Below, one piece after another: positions 42,248-50,070 of a DNA stretch of 64,000 nt. The notes beneath the pieces are model-generated. The model was not told the origin of the DNA and did not search any database. It saw nothing but the letters and a program-made list of their open reading frames with translations. The stretch covers positions 248,001-312,000 of the forward strand of contig NZ_MUXN01000005.1 of NCBI RefSeq assembly GCF_001995215.1, in the 5' to 3' direction. This DNA is from Amycolatopsis azurea DSM 43854. GTDB taxonomy: Bacteria > Actinomycetota > Actinomycetes > Mycobacteriales > Pseudonocardiaceae. The first letter of the stretch is position 1, and each line of letters opens with the position of its first letter. A program made the translations under genes and the position numbers.

Positions 42248-42682
42248 ATGCAGCAGACACTGGTGCCGGAGGCCGGCGTGGGGACGACAGAACCTTCCAG
42301 ACGCCCGCAAGTGCTCACCGCCGTCGCCGGCTTCGTGATCGGCGGTGGCGTGATCGGGATGCTGTGGGCGCTCTCGGGCGTCAACGCGGGAGCGCTCGAA
42401 GACGCGCAGGACGCGTGCCAGGCCCTGGCCAGGGTCGGCACGATCCCGGACACCACCGACTCCCCCGGCGACCGGACCGTGGCCGTGCTGGCCCCCGAGA
42501 TCCTGCACCGGATGACGGCCGCGCGCGAACTCTCCGCCGCGGCGGCCGCCGCCAACGACACCTACCGGCCGCTGGCCGAACACATCGACGGCGTCAGCCG
42601 GATGGTGTTCAGCCTGCACTTCAACGAGATCTCCGGCCAGCGCCACCTGGCGCAGGCCGAACAGCTCTGCACCCAGCTCTGA
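42248..42682 (+). CDS. Hypothetical membrane-anchored protein
   Basis: A 144-residue protein with one membrane segment (about 22-46) and an extracytoplasmic helical domain containing two cysteines (CQALARVG near 57, LCTQL at the end) that could form a disulfide. GGGAGG lies 8 bases before the ATG. No family recognised. It ends 6 bases before the stop of the convergent lipoprotein gene. Confidence 0.65.
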   Translation: MQQTLVPEAGVGTTEPSRRPQVLTAVAGFVIGGGVIGMLWALSGVNAGALEDAQDACQALARVGTIPDTTDSPGDRTVAVLAPEILHRMTAARELSAAAAAANDTYRPLAEHIDGVSRMVFSLHFNEISGQRHLAQAEQLCTQL

Positions 42683-42687
42683 TTTCG

Positions 42688-43338
42688 TCAGCCCTTGTGG
42701 ACGGTCTTGACGGTCAACTGGTTGCCCGGGATCTTCCCCGCGCAGCCCAGTCCCTGCACCGCCACGAAGTTCGAGGCCGTCTCCTGCGGCAGGTACACCC
42801 GCAGTCCCCGGGTCTCGGTCGGCTTGCAGGCCGCCTCGTCGTAGTTGCGGACGTTCACGAAGCCGATGTCGGCGGCCGCGCTCTCGCCGCTGTTCAGCTG
42901 GACGGGCCCGCCCTTGTCACCGTCGCGGTACGCGGCCTCGCCGACCTGATGGCCGTCCGCGCCGGTCACGTAGGAGACGCCGGGGAAGCCCTGGATGGTG
43001 CACGGGTGCCCGCTCGTGTTGGTGATCACGAGTTGCCGGTACACCGTGCCCGCGGCCGCGTCGCCGCCCCCGACGGACAGCTTGACGTCGCCCGCCTTGC
43101 AGAGCCCGTCGTTCTTCGGTGCCGGGGCGGGTGCCTGAGGGGGCTGCGAGGCCGGTGCCGGGCTAGACGAGCTCGCGCTGGGCGCGGCCGAGGTTTCCGG
43201 CGCCGAACTGGACGGCGGCACGGACGAGTTCTGCGCGACAGGCGTGCTTTCCGAACCGCAGGCGCTGAGCAGCAGGAGCCCGGCGGTACCCGCGACGAGA
43301 CCGCCGATGGAGATCATCTTCGAACGAACCATGGTCAT
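42688..43338 (-). CDS. DUF4232 lipoprotein
   Basis: A 216-residue exported lipoprotein: signal peptide 1-27 with lipobox LLLSAC, a Ser/Pro/Ala-rich linker (28-75), then a DUF4232 beta-sandwich (about 78-212) with three or four cysteines (LCKAG, PCTIQGFPGVSYV, AACKPTE, GLGCAG). DUF4232 is a common surface domain in actinomycetes of unknown role. GGGAGGCGA precedes the ATG at 43338. Confidence 0.82.
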   Translation of the reverse strand: MTMVRSKMISIGGLVAGTAGLLLLSACGSESTPVAQNSSVPPSSSAPETSAAPSASSSSPAPASQPPQAPAPAPKNDGLCKAGDVKLSVGGGDAAAGTVYRQLVITNTSGHPCTIQGFPGVSYVTGADGHQVGEAAYRDGDKGGPVQLNSGESAAADIGFVNVRNYDEAACKPTETRGLRVYLPQETASNFVAVQGLGCAGKIPGNQLTVKTVHKG

Positions 43339-43428
43339 TCGCCTCCCTGTAGTCGACCGCTGCCGGGTGACCCACCGTTCAGTAGACGTGTTGTCCGCCG
43401 AAGGGGTTGCGCTCAGCCCGGTTAATTC

Positions 43429-43456
43429 CCCACAAGGTGTTAATCGATCTTGTGGG
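43429..43456. terminator. Inverted repeat upstream of the DUF4232 gene
   Basis: CCCACAAG (43429-43436) and CTTGTGGG (43449-43456) flank a 12-base AT-rich spacer. The site lies 38 bases beyond the stop of the phosphatase gene and 91 bases before the DUF4232 start. There is no T-run, so it may be either a factor-aided terminator of the pheA unit or an operator for the lipoprotein gene. Confidence 0.4.
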
Positions 43457-43493
43457 TGTATTCCCCGGCGGGAGCGGAGGCAAACGTCCCTGG

Positions 43494-44114
43494 TCAGCGT
43501 TCGACGGAGATGTCAGCCCAGCTGAGACAGGTCCAGCCGGCGGCGGTCGCGACGAGTTCGACGACGCCGGTGTTGGGGATGAGGCCCTGATTGGCGATCT
43601 CGGCGGTCACGTTCCCGGCGAGCCATTCGCCACCCAGGCGGATGGCGCCGCCGTGGCTGACCAGGACCACCGTGCCGTCGGGATCGGCCTGTTCGTGCTT
43701 GGCGCGCAGCCGGGCGACCGCGTCGAGCATCCGGGTGCGGACCTGCGTGCCGGTCTCGCCGCCGGGGATCGGCGGGTCGAGCTCGCCGAGCGTCCACCGG
43801 CGCACGACGCTCATGTACGTCGTGATCGAGTCCTTGTCGGTCTTGCCTTCGAGGTCACCGGCGGCGACCTCGTGCACGCCGTCGACGACCTGGACGTCGA
43901 AGCCGAGCTTGGCGGCCAGCGGCCCGGCCGTCTGCTGGGCGCGGACGGCCTGCGAGGCGTAGACCGCGACGATCGGCTCGCCGTCGAGCCGCGTCGCGAG
44001 GTCCCGGGCCTGTTCGCGGCCCAGGTCGGTGAGCGGCGGTCCGGGCAGCGCCGTGTCGAGCGCGCCCCGCACGTTGCCGTCGGTCTGGCCGTGGCGGACG
44101 AGGAGAAGTTTCAC
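43494..44114 (-). CDS. Histidine phosphatase (phosphoglycerate mutase-like)
   Basis: A 206-residue branch-1 histidine phosphatase. RHGQTDGN (7-14) holds the phosphorylated His8, and VLVSHGGAIR holds the second catalytic histidine. It starts with GTG (VKLLLVRHG) overlapping the pheA stop (GTGA). The same pair is Rv3838c-Rv3837c in M. tuberculosis. The phosphatase substrate is unknown; a full glycolytic mutase is unlikely at this length. Confidence 0.85.
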   Translation of the reverse strand: MKLLLVRHGQTDGNVRGALDTALPGPPLTDLGREQARDLATRLDGEPIVAVYASQAVRAQQTAGPLAAKLGFDVQVVDGVHEVAAGDLEGKTDKDSITTYMSVVRRWTLGELDPPIPGGETGTQVRTRMLDAVARLRAKHEQADPDGTVVLVSHGGAIRLGGEWLAGNVTAEIANQGLIPNTGVVELVATAAGWTCLSWADISVER

Positions 44115-45019
44115 GCCTGTGCTCCCTTCCGTACCGACTCGACCCAGGCGATCGCGTCGGTGAAGTCCTCGTTGGCGGCGCCCGGCTCGATCTCGGTCGT
44201 GCCGTTGTCCGCGCGCGGGTGGGAGCCGAGGAACCGGACGTTGCGGCACCGGCGGCGCAACGCGGCCAGCACGTCGCCGATCCGGGGCTCGGCCACGTGG
44301 CCCTCGAAGTCGATGAAGAAGCGGTACTCGCCGAAGTTGTTCCTGGTCGGGCGGGCGTCCAGCTTGGTCAGGTTGATCCCGCGGACCGCCAGCTCGGTGA
44401 GCAGTTCCGCCAGCGCGCCGGTCCGGTTCGTCGCGGCGGCGACGATCGACGTGCGGTCGGCCCCGGTCGGCGCCGGCAGCTCGCCGGGCGCGCGGACCAG
44501 CAGGAACCGGGTCTTGGCGTCGCGGACGTCGGCGACCTCGGTGGCCAGCACCTCCAGCGGGTAGTGCTCGACGGCGACCGGCGCGGTGACGGCGGCGTCG
44601 AACTCGCCCGCGTCGACCGCGACCGCCGCAGCCGCGGTGGACGACGTCGCGACCGGATGCGCGCCGGGCAGGTTCGCCTCGACCCAGTGCCGGACCTGGG
44701 CGAGCGCGTGCGGGTGACTCGCCACGGTGCGGATCTCGGTCGTGCCGGGCCTGGTCAGCACGCTGAAGTGGACCGGCAGCAGCGCCTCCGCCACCGCGAC
44801 GAGCGGCTCGGCCTCGCTCAGGCTGTCGAGGGTGGCGGTGACCGCGCCCTCAACGGAGTTCTCGATCGGCACGCAGGCCGCGTCCGCCGCGCCCGAGCGC
44901 ACCGCGGCCAGTGCCGCCGGGATCGTCTCGGCGGGGATCAGCTCCTCGCCGGGAGCCAGCCGGCGCGCGGCCTGTTCGGTGAAGGTTCCCTGGGGGCCGA
45001 AGTAGGCGATCCTTGACAC
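44111..45019 (-). CDS. pheA: Prephenate dehydratase
   Basis: A 302-residue monofunctional enzyme that turns prephenate into phenylpyruvate for phenylalanine synthesis. The N-terminal catalytic domain begins FGPQGTFTEQAA and has PIENSVEGAVTATLD and the TKTRFLLV-type block (AKTRFLLV). A C-terminal ACT domain (about 190-270) carries GALAELLTELAVRGINLTKLDARPTR, the phenylalanine-binding ESRP-type site. Coupled with the phosphatase gene. Confidence 0.95.
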   Translation of the reverse strand: MSRIAYFGPQGTFTEQAARRLAPGEELIPAETIPAALAAVRSGAADAACVPIENSVEGAVTATLDSLSEAEPLVAVAEALLPVHFSVLTRPGTTEIRTVASHPHALAQVRHWVEANLPGAHPVATSSTAAAAVAVDAGEFDAAVTAPVAVEHYPLEVLATEVADVRDAKTRFLLVRAPGELPAPTGADRTSIVAAATNRTGALAELLTELAVRGINLTKLDARPTRNNFGEYRFFIDFEGHVAEPRIGDVLAALRRRCRNVRFLGSHPRADNGTTEIEPGAANEDFTDAIAWVESVRKGAQA

Positions 45020-45116
45020 CCCGCCAGATTACGCACGCCGCGGGTGGCGACTTTCACTCGGACAGCCGGTACGCGCACCGGTTACGCCGGGTGGCTTTTT
45101 TTGCCATGCTTAGGGC

Positions 45117-45758
45117 GTGACCGCCGAACCGGGCACGCACACCGGCCGAGAGGATGCCGGCTCCTCCTTCGCTCCCCTGCCGGACCGTCCCACGCCAGAG
45201 CTGGTGCTGTGCGCCGTCGATGACCTGCTCGCCCAAGCCTGGGCCACCGTCGCGGACACTGTGGACGGCAGGGTCTTCGTGCACCGCGGGTCCGTGCTCG
45301 ACGTCGTCGCCCAGGCCGTCGTCAGCCCCGCGAACTCCTACGGCTGGATGCGCGGCGGCATAGACGCCGTCTACGCCCGCGCCTACCCGGACGTCGAGCA
45401 GAACGTGCGCAGCGCCGTCCTCGCCTACCACGGCGGGGAGCTGCCGATCGGCGAAGCGGTGATCGTGCCCACCGGCGAGGCGGAGCCCGCCTGGCTCATC
45501 AGCGCGCCGACGATGCGGGAACCCGGCGAAAGCCTTCCCCGCGACACGGTGCACCCGTACCTGGCCGCCAGGGCGGTGTTCCAGCAGTGGCGTTACGGCA
45601 GCCTCGACCAGGGCCGGGTCCGGGACCTGGTGCACACGATCGCGATGCCCGGACTCGGTACCGGCGTCGGCGGGGTCGCGCCCGCCTCGTGCGCCCGGCA
45701 GGTCGCCGCGGCGTGGGACGAGGTCTTCGCCCCCGGCCGTCCCCGTAACGGACGGTAA
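45117..45758 (+). CDS. Macro-domain (ADP-ribose-binding) protein
   Basis: A 213-residue protein with a macro domain over residues 52-205. AVVSPANSYGWMRGGID (67-83) is the substrate loop, with the conserved Asn and Gly pair, and PGLGTGVGGV (about 177-186) is the distal phosphate loop. Such proteins bind or hydrolyse ADP-ribose derivatives. There is an atypical 50-residue N-terminal extension. It starts with GTG and no toxin partner (DarT-like) is adjacent, so a role in ADP-ribose turnover is inference. Confidence 0.82.
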   Translation: MTAEPGTHTGREDAGSSFAPLPDRPTPELVLCAVDDLLAQAWATVADTVDGRVFVHRGSVLDVVAQAVVSPANSYGWMRGGIDAVYARAYPDVEQNVRSAVLAYHGGELPIGEAVIVPTGEAEPAWLISAPTMREPGESLPRDTVHPYLAARAVFQQWRYGSLDQGRVRDLVHTIAMPGLGTGVGGVAPASCARQVAAAWDEVFAPGRPRNGR

Positions 45759-45760
45759 CG

Positions 45761-45773
45761 CCCCGAAGCGGGG
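45761..45773 (+). terminator. Short GC hairpin after the macro-domain gene
   Basis: CCCCG-AAG-CGGGG, 2 bases after the stop codon, without a T-run. It could end the transcript weakly. The rest of the gap to coaA (45774-45915) has AT-richer stretches that may hold the coaA promoter, but I cannot fix the hexamers. Confidence 0.35.
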
Positions 45774-45915
45774 TACATCACATCGAAGCGCGTTCACGAG
45801 CCGTAAGCCCTACCGTTAAAGCGGCTTCATCCGGTTCGCGGCACGTTCACCCGCCGAGAACTCGTCAACACGGTTTTGTACGGCGCCAGCGCAGGCGACG
45901 GGCGAGGAGTGTGCG

Positions 45916-46848
45916 ATGCCGCGGGTCCGTGAGCTCAGTCCCTACGTCGAGCTGCACCGTGAGCAGTGGCGCGAGTTGCGCAGGTCGACTCCCCTGCCGC
46001 TCACGGCAGCGGAACTGCTCCGGCTGCGCGGTCTCGGCGAACAGGTCGACCTCGCCGAGGTCGCCGAGGTCTACCTGCCGCTCTCCCGGCTGATCAATCT
46101 CCAGGTCGCCGCCCGGCAACGGCTGTACGAAGCCACCACCACCTTTCTCGGTGAAGACAGTCGGGGCACCAAGGTGCCGTACATCATCGGGATCGCCGGC
46201 AGCGTGGCCGTCGGCAAGTCGACCACCGCGCGCATCCTGCGCACCCTGCTCGCCCGCTGGCCGGATCACCCCAGGGTCGACCTGGTCACCACCGACGGGT
46301 TCCTCCACCCGCGCGCCGAACTGGTCCGGCGCGGGATCATGCACCGCAAGGGCTTCCCGGAGAGCTACGACCGGCGGGCGCTGCTGCGGTTCGTCACGGA
46401 GGTGAAGTCCGGGGCCGAACGGGTCAGCGCACCGGTGTACTCGCACCTCGCCTACGACATCCTTCCCGACGAGGAACAGGTAGTTCAGCAACCCGACATC
46501 CTGATCCTCGAAGGGTTGAACGTCCTCCAGCCCGGCCCCCGGCTCAGCGTCTCCGATCTGTTCGACTTCTCGATCTACGTGGACGCGGCGACGACCGACA
46601 TCGAACGCTGGTACGTCGAGCGCTTCCTCAAGTTGCGGCACACCGCGTTCGCGGACCCCGCGTCACACTTCCACCACTTCGCCGGCCTTCCGGACGACGA
46701 GGCCCGGGCCGAGGCGCGCCACCTGTGGCGCACGATCAACGAGCCGAACCTGATGGAGAACATCAAGCCGACGCGGCCGCGGGCGACCCTCGTCCTCCGC
46801 AAGGACGCCGACCACGCGATCAACCGGGTCCGGCTGCGCAAGCTCTGA
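45916..46848 (+). CDS. coaA: Pantothenate kinase, type I
   Basis: A 310-residue kinase that phosphorylates pantothenate in the first step of coenzyme A synthesis. The P-loop is [12 protein letters not shown] (92-103). [29 protein letters not shown], the pantothenate-side block, follows, and [21 protein letters not shown] is typical of CoaA. Length matches E. coli CoaA (316). GAGGAG precedes the ATG. The 21-bp tandem array starts directly at its stop. Confidence 0.95.
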   Translation: MPRVRELSPYVELHREQWRELRRSTPLPLTAAELLRLRGLGEQVDLAEVAEVYLPLSRLINLQVAARQRLYEATTTFLGEDSRGTKVPYIIGIAGSVAVGKSTTARILRTLLARWPDHPRVDLVTTDGFLHPRAELVRRGIMHRKGFPESYDRRALLRFVTEVKSGAERVSAPVYSHLAYDILPDEEQVVQQPDILILEGLNVLQPGPRLSVSDLFDFSIYVDAATTDIERWYVERFLKLRHTAFADPASHFHHFAGLPDDEARAEARHLWRTINEPNLMENIKPTRPRATLVLRKDADHAINRVRLRKL

Positions 46849-46995
46849 ACGGCGAACTCGCGTGCTCGGACGGCCAACACACGTGATCAGACGGCCAACT
46901 CGCGTGCTTGGACGGCGAACTCACGTGATCGAAGGCGCGACTCGCGTGATTGAAGGCGCAACTCGCGTGATGGGACGCGGGACTCGGGACACTGA
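46849..46995. repeat. 21-bp tandem repeat array after coaA
   Basis: Six clear 21-base units (46849-46974) and one degenerate unit (46975-46995) run head to tail from the coaA stop. Consensus core AACTCGCGTGATC, with GACGGC or AAGGCG before it. Most differences are single substitutions; the period is exactly 21. Two more units occur at 18543-18584. The rest of the gap (46996-47327) holds a possible small minus-strand ORF and the leader of the small membrane protein gene. Confidence 0.85.
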
Positions 46996-47037
46996 AACTT
47001 GGGACGCTGAGTAGCCGGACAGGCACGGAATCTCTAC

Positions 47038-47214
47038 TCACGGCGAGCGTTCACGGGGACTTCCAAGATCATTTAGCCGGAGCTCGATCACCCGGGCGAA
47101 TTCCGGGCGTTCCCTCACAAGGACCAGCGGTCGCACCACCGGCGAGACCTGGTCACCGGCCTGTCGCGCACCGCGACCGGCGAGCGGCTCTCCTCGGCCG
47201 ATCGGCCGATCCAC
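47038..47214 (-). pseudogene. Possible small ORF or 5'-truncated gene remnant
   Basis: A 58-codon minus-strand frame from GTG 47214 to TGA 47038. The residues look like protein rather than noise: VSPVVRPLVLVRERPEF then ARVIELRLNDLG. The same frame stays open 12 codons further upstream to a TAG, without another start, as if the front of a gene were lost. There is no ribosome site. I recognise no family. It could also be a chance frame. Confidence 0.3.
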
Positions 47215-47327
47215 GCTCAGTACGTGTAACCGGTTGGCCGATACCGGCTACAGCCCCCCGAGGCGACCCTTGTGTCAGGGGTTCAAGAGGTCTCGAAAAA
47301 GGACCTTGAGCAGGGAGGAGGCTCACG

Positions 47328-47498
47328 ATGTTCTCGATCATCCTGACCTGGGTCGGCTCGATTCTCGGACTCGCGCTCCTGGTGGCCATGGCCGCGGGCA
47401 CCTTCTTCGTCGACTTCGACGACGCCCGCGGGGACCGTCGGCGGAAGAAGCCGCAAGTCACGGAGAGCAAGGGCACTCCCGCGGCACCACTGGGCTGA
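47328..47498 (+). CDS. Small membrane protein (56 residues)
   Basis: An ATG at 47328 with an excellent ribosome site (GGGAGGAGG, 6 bases before it) opens a 56-codon frame ending TGA-TAG. Residues 4-26 (IILTWVGSILGLALLVAMAAG) form one membrane helix. An acidic patch (FVDFDDARGD) and a basic tail (RRRKK) follow. No family recognised. The strong ribosome site and clean topology argue that it is translated. It ends 33 bases before the VapC stop on the other strand. Confidence 0.65.
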   Translation: MFSIILTWVGSILGLALLVAMAAGTFFVDFDDARGDRRRKKPQVTESKGTPAAPLG

Positions 47499-47531
47499 TA
47501 GCGCCCGCTCACCAGCGCGAACTCAGCGAAC

Positions 47532-47948
47532 TCAGTCGAACGGGTTGTGCACCTGCGCCCCAAGTCCCGCCATGTCGGCGAGGTTCCGGGTGACCAGGGT
47601 CAGCTCGTGGACCCGGGCGGTCGCGGCGATCAGCCCGTCGATCGACGGCACTTTCCTCGGCGCGTACTGCCTGCCCCATTCGGCCGCGATCTCGGCGGTC
47701 ACCGGAAGGATCCGTTCCGAGAACTGCGCGGTGAGCCCGGCCAGCCACTCGGCCAGCGCGTCCGCACGCTCCCTGTCCCGCTCACCTCGATGCCTGAGCT
47801 TGCTTATCCCCCTCTCGATCTCTCCGACGGTCAACGCGCTCAAATAGAGCCTGCTCGACGAAACCCCGCCCCACCACCGGGCGAAACCCGGGTTCTGGCT
47901 GCGGCGCCGGGCCTCGGACACGATGTTCGTGTCCAGCAGGAAGCTCAC
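47532..47948 (-). CDS. PIN-domain toxin, VapC family
   Basis: A 138-residue PIN ribonuclease. The acidic metal site is visible as Asp6 (LLDTNIVSE), Glu43 (TVGEIERG), Asp104 (SIDGLIAAT) and Asp125 (TRNLADMAG). It resembles the VapC group that pairs with Phd/YefM-type antitoxins. The ATG overlaps the antitoxin stop (ATGA), giving the normal antitoxin-first order. It would cleave RNA when freed from the antitoxin. Confidence 0.88.
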   Translation of the reverse strand: MSFLLDTNIVSEARRRSQNPGFARWWGGVSSSRLYLSALTVGEIERGISKLRHRGERDRERADALAEWLAGLTAQFSERILPVTAEIAAEWGRQYAPRKVPSIDGLIAATARVHELTLVTRNLADMAGLGAQVHNPFD

Positions 47949-48244
47949 CCGCTCACCTCCACGACATCCCTCGGCAGGTCCTCCGCGCGTTCGGCGGCGA
48001 TCTCCTCCAGCACGTCGGCCAGCGCCTCCCCGTATTCGGGATGGTGCTGCTCACCGGAGAGCACGAGCTTGAAATCGACGGCTTCACCGCCTCCGGCCAG
48101 CCTGCGGTAGTCCGCGATGTCCAGCACCACGGCCACCTCCTCCCCATGTTTGGTGACGAACTGCGGCCCTTCGGCCGCGGCCCGGCGCAGCAGCTCGCTC
48201 AGCCGCTGCTTGGCGTCCTGCACTTGCCAGGTTGCTGCTTCCAT
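47945..48244 (-). CDS. Phd/YefM-family antitoxin
   Basis: A 99-residue antitoxin. The DNA-binding N-terminus reads WQVQDAKQRLSELLRRA (6-22), then GPQFVTKHGEEVAVVLDIADYRRL (26-49), the Phd/YefM pattern; the acidic C-terminus wraps the toxin. It should repress its own promoter with the toxin. CTAGAC occurs twice at 48245-48258, right at the start codon, a possible operator. Its partner overlaps by 4 bases. Confidence 0.87.
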   Translation of the reverse strand: MEAATWQVQDAKQRLSELLRRAAAEGPQFVTKHGEEVAVVLDIADYRRLAGGGEAVDFKLVLSGEQHHPEYGEALADVLEEIAAERAEDLPRDVVEVSG

Positions 48245-48314
48245 CTAGACAGACTAGACGGAATGGGAAGGGTTGGCAAGATCGAGAGAGGTGGAGCGGG
48301 GGCTTGCGGGGGCT

Positions 48315-49871
48315 TCAGGACAGCTCGTCGAGCGCCTTCCGGTAGTCGTCGACGTCGTAGTCCATCTCGTGCTCGCCCGCCTCGACAAGCTGAGCGGCCA
48401 GGGTGTCGACGAGGCGGTCGAAGATCTCGTCGCGCTCTTGCCCGGCCTCCGTCAGCCGCCGCACGGCCTGCCAGACCTCGGCGGGCTCGTCGGCCCAGAG
48501 CTGGTCGACGATCGTGGTCTTGAGCGCGAGCCGCATCCTCGGCTCGCCGTCGAAGGTCTCCTCGGCCAGCGCCTCGTGGTACTCGGGGTGCTCGCCGATC
48601 ACCAGCAGACGGCGTTGTTCGGGGTCGGCGGGCTCGAGCTCCAGCTCCTCGTCGCCGATCTCCGTGTAGACCGTCGGGACGGCGAACATCCGGCGTTCGA
48701 GCGCCTCGGCGAGTTCCGCCGGGTCTTCGATCCCCTCGGAGCCGTCGAAGTAGACGTCGAGCGCGGAGTCCTCGTCCTGCGCGAACTCCTCCAGGAACTC
48801 GGTCGTGCTCTCCAGCAGCGCCACGCGCGCGGCCTCGGGGAGGCCGGCGCGGCCGGCGGCCCAGGTGACCCAGCCGAGCAGCGCGGGCTCCAGCGCGGAC
48901 TCGTACGCCTCGTCGACCTCGAACTCGCCGTCCAGCAGCGATTCGAGGAAGCGGGCGAGCTTCTCGGGACCGACGCGCAGCGGGCTGCCCGGTTCGGTCT
49001 CGCAGCCGTGGTCGACGAGCAAGCGCGCGTAGAACCGCGTCGCCTCCGTGTCCTCCACGAGCCCGGACCCGACGAAGTCGGCGACGACCTCTTCGCGGAC
49101 CTGCTCGGGCCATTCGGTGACTTCGGGCGAGGGTTCGGGAGCGGGCAGCGTCCGGATCCAGGCCAGCGCGAGCGCGTGGAACCGCGCGTAGTCCTCGCTG
49201 ACGTCGGGCTCCTCGACGACGTCCGTCGCGGCCAGCCCGTCCGCGAGCAGCTGGTGGGCGCGTTCGGGCAGCACCCGCTCCAGCGTCACCAGATCCGGGT
49301 CGTCGGCGGCCTGCTGCCGCATCTCGGCGAGGACGTCCTGCGGCTTGTCGACCACGACGACGTCGCGGATCCGGCCGCCCTCGGTGAAGTCGACCAGCGC
49401 GAGCAGACCGTGCTCCACACCGCCGCGGGAGAACACGCAGAGCAGGGAAGACTCGTCACCGAAGACGTCACCGGTCCGCCAGCAGTCCCCGACGGTCACC
49501 GCGGCCAGGTCGGCGACCCACTCCGGCTCCGGGATCCCTCGGCCCAGCACGGTGTTCAGCGCGGCGGCAGCCGCCTCGCGCTCCTCGTCGGTCTCGGCGA
49601 AGACCCGCAGCCCGGCGAGCAGCGCGGCCGCGGCCGGGGTGATCTTCCGCTCGGCGAACGCGATGAGCTCCATGCCCAGCGGCGTCTCGTCCTCTTCGAC
49701 CTCGATCTCCCACCACTGACCGAGCACCTCGGAGGTCAGCAGCTCGACGTCGAGCACCTCGGGTTCGGCACCGAGGGTCGAGAAGTCCCGGAGGACGTCC
49801 TTGAAAAGGCCCGTCACACTCGGGGTGGAGGGCTGAGCTGCCTTCTTGCGGGCACGACTGACCGGACTCAT
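48315..49871 (-). CDS. Hypothetical acidic protein, distant paralogue of the protein at 55344
   Basis: A 518-residue acidic protein with a basic first 15 residues (SPVSRARKKAAQP), then mostly helices. Near residue 120 it has TVGDCWRTGDVFGDESSLLCVFSRGG and a short Asp-rich strand region; the C-terminal 200 residues are Glu/Asp-rich helices. The N-terminal layout and the D-W...DVxGxxxxLLxxFxxGG pattern recur in the protein at 55344. Function unknown; no signal or membrane helix. ATG at 49871 is used because upstream codons look non-coding. Confidence 0.7.
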   Translation of the reverse strand: MSPVSRARKKAAQPSTPSVTGLFKDVLRDFSTLGAEPEVLDVELLTSEVLGQWWEIEVEEDETPLGMELIAFAERKITPAAAALLAGLRVFAETDEEREAAAAALNTVLGRGIPEPEWVADLAAVTVGDCWRTGDVFGDESSLLCVFSRGGVEHGLLALVDFTEGGRIRDVVVVDKPQDVLAEMRQQAADDPDLVTLERVLPERAHQLLADGLAATDVVEEPDVSEDYARFHALALAWIRTLPAPEPSPEVTEWPEQVREEVVADFVGSGLVEDTEATRFYARLLVDHGCETEPGSPLRVGPEKLARFLESLLDGEFEVDEAYESALEPALLGWVTWAAGRAGLPEAARVALLESTTEFLEEFAQDEDSALDVYFDGSEGIEDPAELAEALERRMFAVPTVYTEIGDEELELEPADPEQRRLLVIGEHPEYHEALAEETFDGEPRMRLALKTTIVDQLWADEPAEVWQAVRRLTEAGQERDEIFDRLVDTLAAQLVEAGEHEMDYDVDDYRKALDELS

Positions 49872-50070
49872 GGCGACATGTTTGCACGCGGACCCGATCG
49901 GGCTCGTCGCGGTGGTCCCGGGCGCGTAACACGGGGTCCAGGTCGCGGGGAGGACGCGGGCGGACACCGGTTCCGGACCACCGCGACTTCGCTGGCCCGC
50001 CCGTATGGCTCGACCTCTTCAGCCGGGTTTTCCTCGGTTCACTTCGAATAACGAGCGGCGCCGGAAGCGG

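Noticed and set aside
46849-46995. CRISPR array
   Set aside because: Units are contiguous 21-mers with no spacers, and no cas genes are present.
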